The translations under genes and the position numbers were made by a program. Shown in pieces: positions 9,051-17,573 of a stretch of DNA of 64,000 nt (position 1 is its first letter; every line of letters starts with the position of its first letter). The stretch is taken from NCBI GenBank assembly GCA_029260575.1, contig JAJDDB010000027.1, positions 312,501-376,500 on the forward strand, given 5' to 3'. This stretch comes from Phycisphaerales bacterium (GTDB lineage: Bacteria > Planctomycetota > Phycisphaerae > Phycisphaerales > SM1A02). The notes under the pieces were generated by a model. The model was given only the letters and a program-made list of their open reading frames with translations. It was not told the DNA's origin and made no database searches.

Positions 9051-10432
9051 GTGCCAGCAGCTTGATCCGTCGCTGCTGCCGGGGCGCTACTGCCGATCAG
9101 CGTGGCCAATGACATGCTCGAGACAGCCTCGCGCTGAGCTGTCCGCATCCGCTCCACAATTGCTTTGCCAGGCGTGGATTGCGAGAAAGTCGCAAGATCG
9201 AATCCGAGACTGATGAGCCGCTCCGCTTCGATTTGCTCCGGTGGACGAGCCAACGTCACCGTCAGATTCGATGCTTCCACACGGTGGACAATGCCCTCTT
9301 CCGTGAGCCGATCAAGAATCGGCCGCAGCGTGCGTTCAGCCAAACCCGTGTGTTCTGCCAAGTGCGCCAAACCGCAAGTATTGCCCTTGTCAAAACGATC
9401 CGCTATGACCTGCACGACAACGATGACCGAAGCCGGATCGACCATGCCGATCACGTTTCTGCGATTCTGTTCGACTTCATCCAATCGCCGACCGCCAAGC
9501 ATCTGCAAAGCTGCGCTGACCTCCAAACCAAACAGCACCAGCAGCCACATGACATACACCCAGAACATAAACACCGGGATCAACCCAAGCGAGCCGTACA
9601 ACTGGCTGAACGATACTGCGTGTTCGAAATACAGGCCGAGCGTTCTTCGGCCGATCTCGACGAGCAGTGATGCAACAAATGCGCCGATAAGCGCGGGGCG
9701 ATACGCGACTTCTGTGTTCGGCAGCAACTTGTAGATCACAAACATCACAATCCAAAGCGCCAGGAAATTCCACGCAACAGAAGTCGCACGGATCAACGTC
9801 CACCACCCACCGTCGCCGATCATCGCATCGAACTGATTTCCTGCGTATACAGCACCGGCGAGCGCCGCCGGCCCCAACGTTAACACGGTCCAGTAGATCG
9901 GCATGCGCCGCGCCCACGATCTGCCTTCAGATGCGCGGTAGATGTTGTTGAACGAGTTTTCGATTGTGACCATCAAACCAAGCGTGGCATAAATCACCAG
10001 CGCCAGGCCAACCCATGTGATAGCTGCGAGGTTTATGTCCTGCACGGTTTCAAGCAGGCCGAGCAACCATTCGCTGAGCGATTCTCCCGCGCCGAATGTA
10101 CCCTCGCCTGCCGGAACCCCGGTCACTTCGTATTCGTTCCAACCCTGATATTGAAAATATTCTGCGAGTCGAGCTTTGAAGGATTCAAACCCGCCGAGCG
10201 CGCGAACGAGAAGCGTGCCGACGACGAGCACCGGCAGCAGACTGAATAGTGTTCGATAGGCCAGCGCGGCAGCCATCTGCGGAGCCCGGTCCTGCCGAAG
10301 CTGGCGGGCGCCATATCGGCAGAGGTCATACGCAAAGCGCGTCGCAGCCTCCCAGCGATCCAGTTCATCGCGTGGCTGGCTGACCGCCTGCCGAAACCAC
10401 TGAATGGTCTTGCGGGCTCGTTCAAGGGCCAT
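9047..10432 (-). CDS. YihY/BrkB-family inner-membrane protein with C-terminal winged-helix-like domain
   Basis: Member of the family once mislabelled ribonuclease BN. 461 residues. After a helical N-terminus come about six membrane segments, including ALAYRTLFSLLPVLVVGTLL, AITWVGLALVIYATLGLM and PVFMFWVYVMWLLVLFGLEV, with the family hallmark NNIYRASEGRSWARR between them. The C-terminal 110 residues are cytoplasmic and read like a winged helix (CGLAHLAEHTGLAERTLRPI, then LDRLTEEGIVHRVEASNLTV). GGAGT precedes the ATG. Transport and envelope roles have been proposed for the family, but the substrate is unknown. First gene of a two-gene operon with the coiled-coil protein. Confidence 0.9.
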   Translation of the reverse strand: MALERARKTIQWFRQAVSQPRDELDRWEAATRFAYDLCRYGARQLRQDRAPQMAAALAYRTLFSLLPVLVVGTLLVRALGGFESFKARLAEYFQYQGWNEYEVTGVPAGEGTFGAGESLSEWLLGLLETVQDINLAAITWVGLALVIYATLGLMVTIENSFNNIYRASEGRSWARRMPIYWTVLTLGPAALAGAVYAGNQFDAMIGDGGWWTLIRATSVAWNFLALWIVMFVIYKLLPNTEVAYRPALIGAFVASLLVEIGRRTLGLYFEHAVSFSQLYGSLGLIPVFMFWVYVMWLLVLFGLEVSAALQMLGGRRLDEVEQNRRNVIGMVDPASVIVVVQVIADRFDKGNTCGLAHLAEHTGLAERTLRPILDRLTEEGIVHRVEASNLTVTLARPPEQIEAERLISLGFDLATFSQSTPGKAIVERMRTAQREAVSSMSLATLIGSSAPAAATDQAAGT

Positions 10433-10510
10433 AGCGGGACTCCATCACTGCCGATCGGCTCGTTGTGTGGGGGTTCTCAAGCAATACCAGTCAACCGATG
10501 ACTGACGGCC

Positions 10511-10516
10511 TATTAT
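10511..10516 (+). promoter_or_regulatory. Candidate -10 element of the rluB-like gene
   Basis: TATTAT, one mismatch from TATAAT, ends 8 nt before the ATG at 10525. No good -35 and no Shine-Dalgarno; it supports choosing the ATG at 10525 rather than in-frame starts at 10465 (GTG) or 10498 (ATG), which lie upstream of this element. Confidence 0.45.
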
Positions 10517-10524
10517 CAACGCTT

Positions 10525-11373
10525 ATGACCGAACAGGCGAATCAGCACAATGCGACCGAATACGGAGCCGAACTGCGTGACAACAGTCGCGGCCCGCGGT
10601 TGCAGAAGTACCTGGCTGAGGCCGGCATCGCGTCCCGCCGGGAATGTGAAGAGTTGATCGAATCCGGCGAGGTGGCGGTAAACGGCCACTACATCACCGA
10701 ACTGCCGGTCTGGGTTGATCCCGCTGCTGATCGGATTACGGTGCGCGGCAAAATTGTCCGCCCTGTCAAAGACACGATTTACATCATGCTGTACAAACCG
10801 CGTGGTGTGGTCTGCACGAATGACGATCCGGAGGGACGCACGCAGGCGATTGATCTTGTGCAACATCCGAGCAAGGTCCGATTGTATCCCGTCGGCCGGC
10901 TCGATATGGATTCTACCGGCCTGCTGTTGATGACCAATGATGGTGAACTGGCAAACCGGCTCACGCATCCGCGCTACGGCGTACACAAACAGTATGACGT
11001 GACAGTCAAAGGCGCTATCGAAGATGCAGCGCTGGAGAAGATGCGCCGGGGTGTGTTCCTCACTGCCCATGAACGCGGCAGGGGCGGCTCGCGCACCGAA
11101 CCGGTCGATGTAAAACTCATTAAGCGCGACCGCAACCGCACGCATCTCATGATCGCGCTGCGCGAAGGCCGCAACAGGCAAGTGCGGCGCATGCTTGCGA
11201 AACTCGGGTATCCGGTAAAACGCCTCCGTCGTGTGCAGATGGGGCCGTTGAAACTGACGCACCTCAAACCCGGCCAGTGGCGCGAGTTGGAGCATAAGGA
11301 AGTGAACCTGCTTCGCAGCGCGGCTTTTGGGAAGTCGGGTGGTGGAAAACCGGCGGGCAAAGCCCGCGGCTAA
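10525..11373 (+). CDS. RluB/RsuA-family 23S/16S rRNA pseudouridine synthase
   Basis: Isomerises a specific rRNA uridine to pseudouridine. An N-terminal S4 RNA-binding domain (LQKYLAEAGIASRRECEELI) is followed by the RsuA/RluB catalytic domain with VGRLDMDSTGLLLMTNDG, whose Asp is the nucleophile, then TEPVDVKLIKRDR and EGRNRQVRRMLAKLGYPV. Length (282 aa from this ATG) and S4 fusion match RluB or RluE-like enzymes; the target base cannot be read from sequence. The last codons run into a palindrome (GCGGGC AAA GCCCGC, 11353-11367), so the KPAGKARG tail may derive from an inserted repeat. It is convergent with scpA; in many bacteria scpA, scpB and rluB cluster, but scpB is not here. Confidence 0.92.
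   Translation: MTEQANQHNATEYGAELRDNSRGPRLQKYLAEAGIASRRECEELIESGEVAVNGHYITELPVWVDPAADRITVRGKIVRPVKDTIYIMLYKPRGVVCTNDDPEGRTQAIDLVQHPSKVRLYPVGRLDMDSTGLLLMTNDGELANRLTHPRYGVHKQYDVTVKGAIEDAALEKMRRGVFLTAHERGRGGSRTEPVDVKLIKRDRNRTHLMIALREGRNRQVRRMLAKLGYPVKRLRRVQMGPLKLTHLKPGQWRELEHKEVNLLRSAAFGKSGGGKPAGKARG
11353..11370. repeat. Short palindromic repeat at the rluB 3' end
   Basis: GCGGGC AAA GCCCGC, followed by GGC and then the TAA stop. It shares the 12-mer CAAAGCCCGCGG with a palindrome inside valS (20058-20069). It could serve as a hairpin terminator but has no T-run. Confidence 0.4.
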
Positions 11374-11418
11374 TGGTTTGATGGGGTGCGATGGTCGACG
11401 AGCATTGGCGCGAAGCCG

Positions 11419-12276
11419 TTAGCTCCCGGTTCTGCTGGGTGAATCACCGGGGATTTCGTCAGACAATTCGATTGCCGAACCCGCAAGCGCTGCATCGTCC
11501 GTTTCCGGATCGCGCTTGGTGATGAGGATCTCCGCATCAATGTCATCCTGCTGTACGGTAATCCGCCGAACTCGCGTCAATTCAAGTGTCGCAAGAAACA
11601 GTCCGATACGCTGCGACTGATTCTGCCCCTGAAACGCGCGCTGCAATGTCAACTGCCGCTGCGTCGTGCGTTCCAGTTGATCCAGCAGATCCTGTTCATA
11701 CAACTCGATCGGCGTGTCATCAAACTCGATGTGATGCGAACCCAACCGGGCAAAGTCAATTGCTGATGCGATGCGCTCATACGCTTCGGACAGATCGAAA
11801 ACATGCACATCTTCAAGCTCGAGTTCCGCATCAGCATCTTCATCATCATGGCCTTCGAAGAACTTCCACGCAGGTCGCGCGGAATAGCGCTGTTCGAACA
11901 GCACTCTGCGAAGATCAAGGTCTTCCGCAGCAATGCGATAGCGCTGATAGGCAAGTAGTTGCTGGATCAATTCCTGGCGCGGGTCCAGCGGATCATCGAT
12001 CGGCCGATCGCCTCCATCGTCGCCTGCGTTCTTCTCCGGCGGCATGAGCATGCGGCTCTTGATTTCCACGAGTGTGGCGGCCATCACCAGAAACTCACCC
12101 GCCTGTTCGATATCCACCGATTTCACCTGCCGAAGCACATCCAGGTATTGATCGGTAACAGCGGCAATCGAAATATCCTGAATATCCACCTCAGCCCGGC
12201 GGACGAGGTACAGCAGCAGGTCCAGCGGTCCCTGAAAGCTTTCCAGAGAAATTCGATAACTGTCCTGCGTAACCAT
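11419..12276 (-). CDS. scpA: Segregation and condensation protein A
   Basis: Kleisin subunit of the SMC-ScpAB condensin that organises and segregates the chromosome. 285 residues from the ATG at 12276, which has GGAGA 6 nt upstream; the open frame runs further upstream but that part is not family-like. The N-terminal block YRISLESFQGPLDLLLYLVR and DIQDISIAAVTDQYLDVL is diagnostic, followed by ETLVEIKSRMLMP-type helix (VMAATLVEIKSRMLMPPE). A long acidic linker and a C-terminal winged-helix region follow, with an unusually acidic last 60 residues. scpB and smc are not in the window. It shares a divergent promoter region with kdsD. Confidence 0.93.
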   Translation of the reverse strand: MVTQDSYRISLESFQGPLDLLLYLVRRAEVDIQDISIAAVTDQYLDVLRQVKSVDIEQAGEFLVMAATLVEIKSRMLMPPEKNAGDDGGDRPIDDPLDPRQELIQQLLAYQRYRIAAEDLDLRRVLFEQRYSARPAWKFFEGHDDEDADAELELEDVHVFDLSEAYERIASAIDFARLGSHHIEFDDTPIELYEQDLLDQLERTTQRQLTLQRAFQGQNQSQRIGLFLATLELTRVRRITVQQDDIDAEILITKRDPETDDAALAGSAIELSDEIPGDSPSRTGS

Positions 12277-12318
12277 AAGCTCTCCGCAGGCGGATCGTCC
12301 GCCACGTTTCGTCTCGGC

Positions 12319-12328
12319 ATAATACACT
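12319..12328. promoter_or_regulatory. Overlapping divergent -10 elements of scpA and kdsD
   Basis: Minus-strand TATTAT (12319-12324) and plus-strand TACACT (12323-12328) share two base pairs. The scpA transcript would carry a leader of about 35 nt with a Shine-Dalgarno; the kdsD transcript only about 6 nt. Two polymerases could not occupy the site at the same time. Confidence 0.4.
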
Positions 12329-12341
12329 GCTGCACCACACT

Positions 12342-13391
12342 ATGACCGAAACAACACTCAATGAGACAGTTTCGACGCCTGCGACAACCACCATGGACGA
12401 GACCGAATTCATCGCGCAGGTGCTGCACGCTGAGGCCGATGCAATCGCACGCATCGGCAATCTGCTGAGCCGCAATGCTGAAAACGCAGAGCAGGCGCTG
12501 TGGAAACGAGCTGTCGATGTGCTGACTGGATGTACCGGCCAGGTCATCGTCTCGGGAATGGGCAAGAGCGGGCTGATCGGCGCGAAATTCTCTGCAACGA
12601 TGAGCAGCCTTGGACAACCATCAAGTGTGGTCCACCCGGCGGAAGCGATGCATGGCGACCTCGGGCGCATCACCAGAGACGATGTCGTCATTCTGCTCAG
12701 CGCTTCCGGTGAAACAGAGGAAGTCGTCAACCTTGCAGCGATTCTCAAGGCGGACGGCGTCGCACGGATGGGCATTTCACAATCGCCGAGCACTGCCCTG
12801 GCCCGACTGAGTGATGTGCATCTGTCAATAGGCGTTGTCGCTGAAGCGTGTCCATTGAATCTCGCGCCAACGACATCCACAGCAGTGATGCTGGCGATCG
12901 GTGATGCACTTGCGCTGGCAGTTTCGAAGCGGCGCAACTTCGGACATGACGATTTTCACCGCAGACACCCCGGCGGTTTGCTCGGTGCGGGCTTGAAACC
13001 AATCACTGAAGCCCTTCGGTTTCGCGTGGGCGACAATCTCCCGGTTGTCGATGACGGCTGCACCGTTCGCCAGGCACTGGAACAAACCACCGGCGATCGC
13101 CGCACCGGCGCAATCGTACTTGTTGATGACATCGGCAGACTGTCGGGCATTTTCACCGATGCGGATTTCCGCAGACTCATGCGCAGCAATCCAAACGGAA
13201 TGGACCTGCCGATTCGTGATGTCATGACCCGTCATCCATTGCACCTGACGGTCGACAGTCTGGTGCGCGATGCGGTGCGGTTGATGCGCGAACGCAGACT
13301 GGATGAAATTCCCGTACTCGATGGCGATGGCAAACCCGTGGGCCTCGTAGATGTGCAGGATCTGATCGCAATGAAGGTCGTGAAAGAGTAG
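12342..13391 (+). CDS. kdsD: Arabinose-5-phosphate isomerase (KdsD/KpsF/GutQ family)
   Basis: Interconverts ribulose 5-phosphate and arabinose 5-phosphate, the first committed step toward Kdo. 349 residues. An N-terminal SIS domain has VIVSGMGKSGLIGAKFSATM, the active-site VVHPAEAMHGDLGRI and LLSASGETEEVV; HDDFHRRHPGGLLG joins it to two CBS domains (about residues 220-349), which in this family bind nucleotides or regulate activity. The start could also be the Met at 12393, where family similarity begins. With kdsB it supplies CMP-Kdo. Confidence 0.95.
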   Translation: MTETTLNETVSTPATTTMDETEFIAQVLHAEADAIARIGNLLSRNAENAEQALWKRAVDVLTGCTGQVIVSGMGKSGLIGAKFSATMSSLGQPSSVVHPAEAMHGDLGRITRDDVVILLSASGETEEVVNLAAILKADGVARMGISQSPSTALARLSDVHLSIGVVAEACPLNLAPTTSTAVMLAIGDALALAVSKRRNFGHDDFHRRHPGGLLGAGLKPITEALRFRVGDNLPVVDDGCTVRQALEQTTGDRRTGAIVLVDDIGRLSGIFTDADFRRLMRSNPNGMDLPIRDVMTRHPLHLTVDSLVRDAVRLMRERRLDEIPVLDGDGKPVGLVDVQDLIAMKVVKE

Positions 13392-13445
13392 CGGTCAGGG
13401 AATGCGGTGCTTGCGCCAGCCTTTACTTCCAATCGCGCACCCATG

Positions 13446-13479
13446 AAAAAAAGCCCCGGGAATGCTATCCCGAGGCTTT
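13446..13479 (-). terminator. Rho-independent terminator of the S41 protease gene
   Basis: On the minus strand an 11-bp stem with one mismatch (13451-13461 with 13468-13478, six-base loop) is followed by seven T (complement of the A-run 13446-13452). It ends 31 nt past the S41 stop codon and may also stop kdsD transcripts from the other side. Confidence 0.8.
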
Positions 13480-13509
13480 GGTCATGTATGGTTCGAATTG
13501 AAACTGTGA

Positions 13510-15783
13510 TCACTTCGCGCGTGCGTGCTTTGTTTCCGCATCGGCATCCATGTCGCCGAGCACGCGGGCTTGCAGCAGCAACACTGCGATTTCAAGCTGT
13601 GGGTCCAGACCGTCGGTGAGCATCGTGTTGATGTCGGGACGATCTTCTGATTCCGGCAGCATGTTGCCTTCTTCATCCAGCGGAATGATGTCCGCTTCCT
13701 GACGCAGTTTTAGTGAGTCAACAATCTGTTGTGGCGTCATCGTGACTTCCACATGCGGGTCCACGCCCCACCGATCTGCCCCCGGGCGCTTGTGAATCAG
13801 CGGGCCGTCGGGATTTTCAGCATTCTCGGGCATGCGGAAATACTGCGTTGTCAGCTTCAGCAGTGAATTGCCGGTAATCGGATGCACCGTCTGCACACTG
13901 CCCTTACCGTAGCTTCGCTCGCCGACAATGACCGCAGCGTCATACGCCTTGAGACAGCCTGCGACGATTTCACTGGCGCTGGCAGAGCCCTTGTTGATCA
14001 GCAGCACTGTCGGAATGTCTTCCCATGCAGCGCGGCGTGGATCAGCATTGAGCTTCCAGACTTTGTGCGCGGTTTTATCTTCGCCGGAGACGATCAGCCC
14101 GTTCTTCACGAACAGATTGCTGACCTTGACAGCCGCGTCAAGCAGTCCGCCGGGGTTGTAGCGAAGATCAAAGATCAACCCGCGCGGTTCGCCTTGCTTG
14201 TTGATTTCGCGCCATGCCTGCAACAGATCGTTGTAGCTGTCTTCAGTGAACTGCGTCAACCGGACATATGCAATGCCCGAGGTCGGATCGATGTACCAAT
14301 CCCAGACGGGGTCGCCGTTGTCCGCAAGTGTCTTCTTCCACCAGCCGCGAACGGATGGCAGCTTGATGATTTCGCGTTTGATCTTGATACGAAACGTGCC
14401 GTCAACGCCTTCACGGCGCAGGCCGATTTCCACTTTCGTGTTCGGCTCGCCGGTAATGCGATCGACCGCGTCATTCAGGCTCCAGCCGACGGTCGGCTCG
14501 CCGTTGACTTCAACAATAATGTCATCCGGTTTGACGCCGCCGAAGTATGCAGGCGTGCCTTCCAACGGATTGACAACCATGATTTCGCGTTTGTCGTTGT
14601 GGCGGATCAGAATGCCCACGCCGACGAAATTGCCTTCGGTCGCCTGCTGGAACCGCCGCAGCTTCTCCGGCCAGACGATTTCAGAGAACTTATCAAGGCG
14701 ATACATCGCGCCTTCGCCGAACTCGCGGTAAATCACCGAGCGAGGCAGCTCCAGCGTCTTGTCATTCATCCAGATCAGGCCGTCAAGCACGCGCGAGCAG
14801 GTGATGCTGTCGATGTCGTTGTCATCCAGCGACCGCAGCATCTCAAGTTCTTCTTCAATGTGCTTGTTCCAATTTGCGACTTTTTCCGCATCGCCGAGTG
14901 TCGGGAACGTATCGACCAGGGTGGTGGTCGTGGCCAGCAATTCAAGCTGTTCGAGACCGCCGATCAGCAACGGCCTGTAGCCGTCGGATTCAATGTGTTC
15001 ACGCGCCGCTGTGCGCATCGACTGCTTGAGCATTCCGACGGTGATGTCTTCAACGCGCTCGCTCCAGTCGATTGTCAGCGCGGAGTTGAAGTCATCCAGC
15101 GGCTCATCGCCGTGGCGCACTGCACGCTCATTCTGCATGTCGTACAACCGCTTGGGTGCGTACATCGCCAGCAGTGACACACGACGATTCACGCGATCAA
15201 GATGATCATCGTACTTCTGATATTCGGTATGTCGATTGGTGTCTTCATACAGCGTGCGCAGGCTGTATAGCAACTCCTGTGCGTACAACCAGTCGCGTTT
15301 GCTTTCGACCTGCGGAACCTGATCTTCCGCCCACGCAATCAAGTGCTTGAACCGAGGTTCATCCAGCATCGCGCCCATGTCCGGGCTGAGCGTCTGCACC
15401 TCAACCGCTGCTTCCAGCGCGTTGATCAGATCATTGTCCTGCAACTGATCATCGAGCTTGGTGATGGCTTCACTTCGGGCATCATCGCGTGCCGTCGCAG
15501 CTTTGCTTTGATTGGTTTGACGCAGGTCAAGCGTCTGCTTGAAACGCATACCCGTCTCGCCTGCGATGGTGTCGCGCGGCGCATCGGTCAGGATTCGCTC
15601 CACATCGTGTGACCGTCCCTCCAGAGCGGATTGCCAGACTGATGAAGACCAGTTCTGAATGGTGGGCTGCCCATCGTCAAGCGCAGCCGGGGCCATTGCC
15701 GCAAGGCCGGCCACAAGAGCGGCGCAGGTCAAAGACTGTAGATGCGTGCGATTCCATCGTTTCATCATCATTTGATCATCCAT
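13510..15783 (-). CDS. Carboxy-terminal processing protease, S41 family, with PDZ domain
   Basis: An exported Ser/Lys-dyad protease of the Tsp/Prc class. About 757 residues from the Met at 15783; a nearby Met triplet precedes a signal peptide (TCAALVAGLAAMAPAA). The long N-terminal helical region (about 50-400) resembles the Prc N-domain. A PDZ domain lies at about 410-490 (VGILIRHNDKREIMVVNPLE, GVKPDDIIVEVNG). The S41 catalytic domain has NKGSASASEIVAGCLK with the nucleophile Ser and ERSYGKGSVQ with the general-base Lys. Likely degrades or processes periplasmic or lipid-anchored proteins. It stands alone and ends in a strong terminator. Confidence 0.92.
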   Translation of the reverse strand: MDDQMMMKRWNRTHLQSLTCAALVAGLAAMAPAALDDGQPTIQNWSSSVWQSALEGRSHDVERILTDAPRDTIAGETGMRFKQTLDLRQTNQSKAATARDDARSEAITKLDDQLQDNDLINALEAAVEVQTLSPDMGAMLDEPRFKHLIAWAEDQVPQVESKRDWLYAQELLYSLRTLYEDTNRHTEYQKYDDHLDRVNRRVSLLAMYAPKRLYDMQNERAVRHGDEPLDDFNSALTIDWSERVEDITVGMLKQSMRTAAREHIESDGYRPLLIGGLEQLELLATTTTLVDTFPTLGDAEKVANWNKHIEEELEMLRSLDDNDIDSITCSRVLDGLIWMNDKTLELPRSVIYREFGEGAMYRLDKFSEIVWPEKLRRFQQATEGNFVGVGILIRHNDKREIMVVNPLEGTPAYFGGVKPDDIIVEVNGEPTVGWSLNDAVDRITGEPNTKVEIGLRREGVDGTFRIKIKREIIKLPSVRGWWKKTLADNGDPVWDWYIDPTSGIAYVRLTQFTEDSYNDLLQAWREINKQGEPRGLIFDLRYNPGGLLDAAVKVSNLFVKNGLIVSGEDKTAHKVWKLNADPRRAAWEDIPTVLLINKGSASASEIVAGCLKAYDAAVIVGERSYGKGSVQTVHPITGNSLLKLTTQYFRMPENAENPDGPLIHKRPGADRWGVDPHVEVTMTPQQIVDSLKLRQEADIIPLDEEGNMLPESEDRPDINTMLTDGLDPQLEIAVLLLQARVLGDMDADAETKHARAK

Positions 15784-16128
15784 TGATTGTGACCAGTGAG
15801 GGACTTGCTCAAGCGGGCAGTAGCGCCGCCAGGCCCGACGACCCGACGACCAGTGCGGTACAGATGGGCAGACAGCAGCGACACCGGCCCCGCTGTCCCA
15901 ACTCTGCATCGGCTAATGCCCGAAAATCCTTCACCGTATTCAGATTCCTGTTCGCCCCCCAGCCAATGTTCCCGGCCGCAGGCACTATCCTAGCGCTACC
16001 TAACCCAACCAGACTGCAGCAGCACCAAGCTGCCTAGTGTATATACCGCCGTGAGAGGTCCGAGTTCGTACTTGTTCTGACGCAGACATGGCCCAGAATC
16101 CATATTCAGAACCCAACAGAAGATCAAG
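15784..16128. other. Intergenic region between divergent genes, 345 bp
   Basis: Separates the S41 protease gene and the small membrane protein gene, which point away from each other, so promoters for both are expected here. A plus-strand TATATA lies near 16040. The open frame that crosses it on the plus strand has no start signal or family match. No RNA gene recognised. Confidence 0.4.
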
Positions 16129-16425
16129 ATGTTCCATTTGCCTGAAACTGCCGTCCTCTGTGCCTCCACTGCGATGGCAGCTCCCGCCTCAACTCAGGGC
16201 ATAGATTTCAAGATGGTTGTTGTGGTGATCGCGTTGATTGCCCTGCTGGCGCTGGTGCTGATTGCAATTGCAACGATCGTACTGGTCGCAATTCGGATGA
16301 ATCACCGCAGGCGTTCGGAACGTGATCAGGAAATTCCATCGGTCGAGCGAATCACGCCTGACCCTTGGGAATTGGCCGGCAAGCGCCTCAAGCCGGATGC
16401 GCCGCCGACGCCCCGGAAATTCTGA
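16129..16425 (+). CDS. Small single-pass membrane protein, unknown function
   Basis: 98 residues. Residues 1-24 are short and uncharged, 28-56 form one strong membrane helix (VVVVIALIALLALVLIAIAT with flanking residues), then a basic stop-transfer RMNHRRRSER and a cytoplasmic Pro-rich tail. The ATG follows AGAAGAT. The tail ends close to the stop of the convergent TPR lipoprotein gene (13 nt gap). No family recognised. Codon use is like the neighbours and the topology is coherent, so I treat it as real. Confidence 0.6.
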   Translation: MFHLPETAVLCASTAMAAPASTQGIDFKMVVVVIALIALLALVLIAIATIVLVAIRMNHRRRSERDQEIPSVERITPDPWELAGKRLKPDAPPTPRKF

Positions 16426-16438
16426 ACCGGTGGTACTG

Positions 16439-17545
16439 CTACGACGAGCCGGCTGAATCCGTTTCATCAGCACCGGATTCAGTCAATCGCGCACGCACAT
16501 CCCGCACCAATTTCTCATCAGGTGCGATTGCCTCCGCCTGGCGAATCCAGATCAGCGCCTGTTCACGCTCGCCTGCCTCGATCAAAGCATCAGCTGCCTG
16601 GGCCGCTGCATACCACGCGCCGGGTGCTTGTATCTGATGACCGAACGCAATCTGCCACGCTCTGGCAGCATTGGCCGGTGAGTCAATTGCCCGGTACGCC
16701 GCTGCGATTTCACTTGCGATCGCCATTTCAGCGCGCTGATGTTGTGGCAGCATTACCAATCGCTGCAGTGCTTCACGCGGCTTGCCGGATCGGCGCAGCA
16801 CCCGGGCTTCCTGCGCGCGAAAATCCACATTTGCCGGTTCAATCTCCCGTGCTCGGGTAATTCGCTGTAATGCAAGTTCAAACTCGCCGCGCTCCATCGC
16901 AATCACCGCCAGAGATGCGTGTGCGTGCGGCAACGCAGAATCCAATTGCAACGCCCGCTGGAGCGCCTTCTCCGCCTCATCGTAGCGTTTGGCAGAAATG
17001 TGCAATTGCGCCGCAAACAGTGGATGCTGCGGATTAGTTGCATCGATCCGCCCGGCTGATTCGAACATCTCCAGCGCTTCATTCTGAGCGTCCGCTGCAA
17101 GCAGGATCAGCCCCGCGCTGTGACGAAGCCCAGCTGAATCGGGATCGACCTCCACAGCTCTGCGATACGCATCCGCTGCTTCACTTCGAAATTGCGCTGC
17201 AGTTTCCGGATTTCTGCTCGCAAGCGCCCGCGAATACAGCACCTGTCCGAGTAACTCAATCGGCCGAACATCACGGGGCACCTTTTCGACCAACCCTTCG
17301 AGAATCGCCTGCGCGCTGCGAAGTTCACCCCTGCCGATGTACGTCTGGGCTGACTCCATCGCTGCGAGAATCGTATCCTCACTGACCTGGGCCAACGACG
17401 CATCAGCCGATTCAGTCGGCGTGGTCACATCCGCCTGATCCGCTTGCTTCTCGCAGCCCACAAGAACTGTGACGCTGCCAATGCACAGACATATCGATAC
17501 TGCACGCGCAAACTGCGCCCGAACGTTGCCCAAGCCGAATATCAT
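16439..17545 (-). CDS. TPR-repeat lipoprotein
   Basis: 368 residues from the ATG at 17545. The N-terminus is a lipoprotein signal with lipobox VLVGC (Cys at about 30), so it should be anchored in a membrane facing the periplasm. Residues about 55-360 are tandem tetratricopeptide repeats (EAADAYRRAVEVDPDSAGLR, EKALQRALQLDSALPHAHAS, LQRITRAREIEPANVDFRAQ). Such proteins usually act as assembly scaffolds. Its start codon is directly opposed to the 5' end of valS; an in-frame ATG of valS at 17544 shares the CATG with this ATG. No enzyme motif. Confidence 0.85.
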   Translation of the reverse strand: MIFGLGNVRAQFARAVSICLCIGSVTVLVGCEKQADQADVTTPTESADASLAQVSEDTILAAMESAQTYIGRGELRSAQAILEGLVEKVPRDVRPIELLGQVLYSRALASRNPETAAQFRSEAADAYRRAVEVDPDSAGLRHSAGLILLAADAQNEALEMFESAGRIDATNPQHPLFAAQLHISAKRYDEAEKALQRALQLDSALPHAHASLAVIAMERGEFELALQRITRAREIEPANVDFRAQEARVLRRSGKPREALQRLVMLPQHQRAEMAIASEIAAAYRAIDSPANAARAWQIAFGHQIQAPGAWYAAAQAADALIEAGEREQALIWIRQAEAIAPDEKLVRDVRARLTESGADETDSAGSS

Positions 17546-17573
17546 GGCCCTGATCATGACGACCACCGCTGAA

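Noticed and set aside
13882-15177. 431-codon plus-strand frame opposite the S41 protease
   Set aside because: Antisense shadow of a clear protease gene with PDZ and Ser/Lys motifs.
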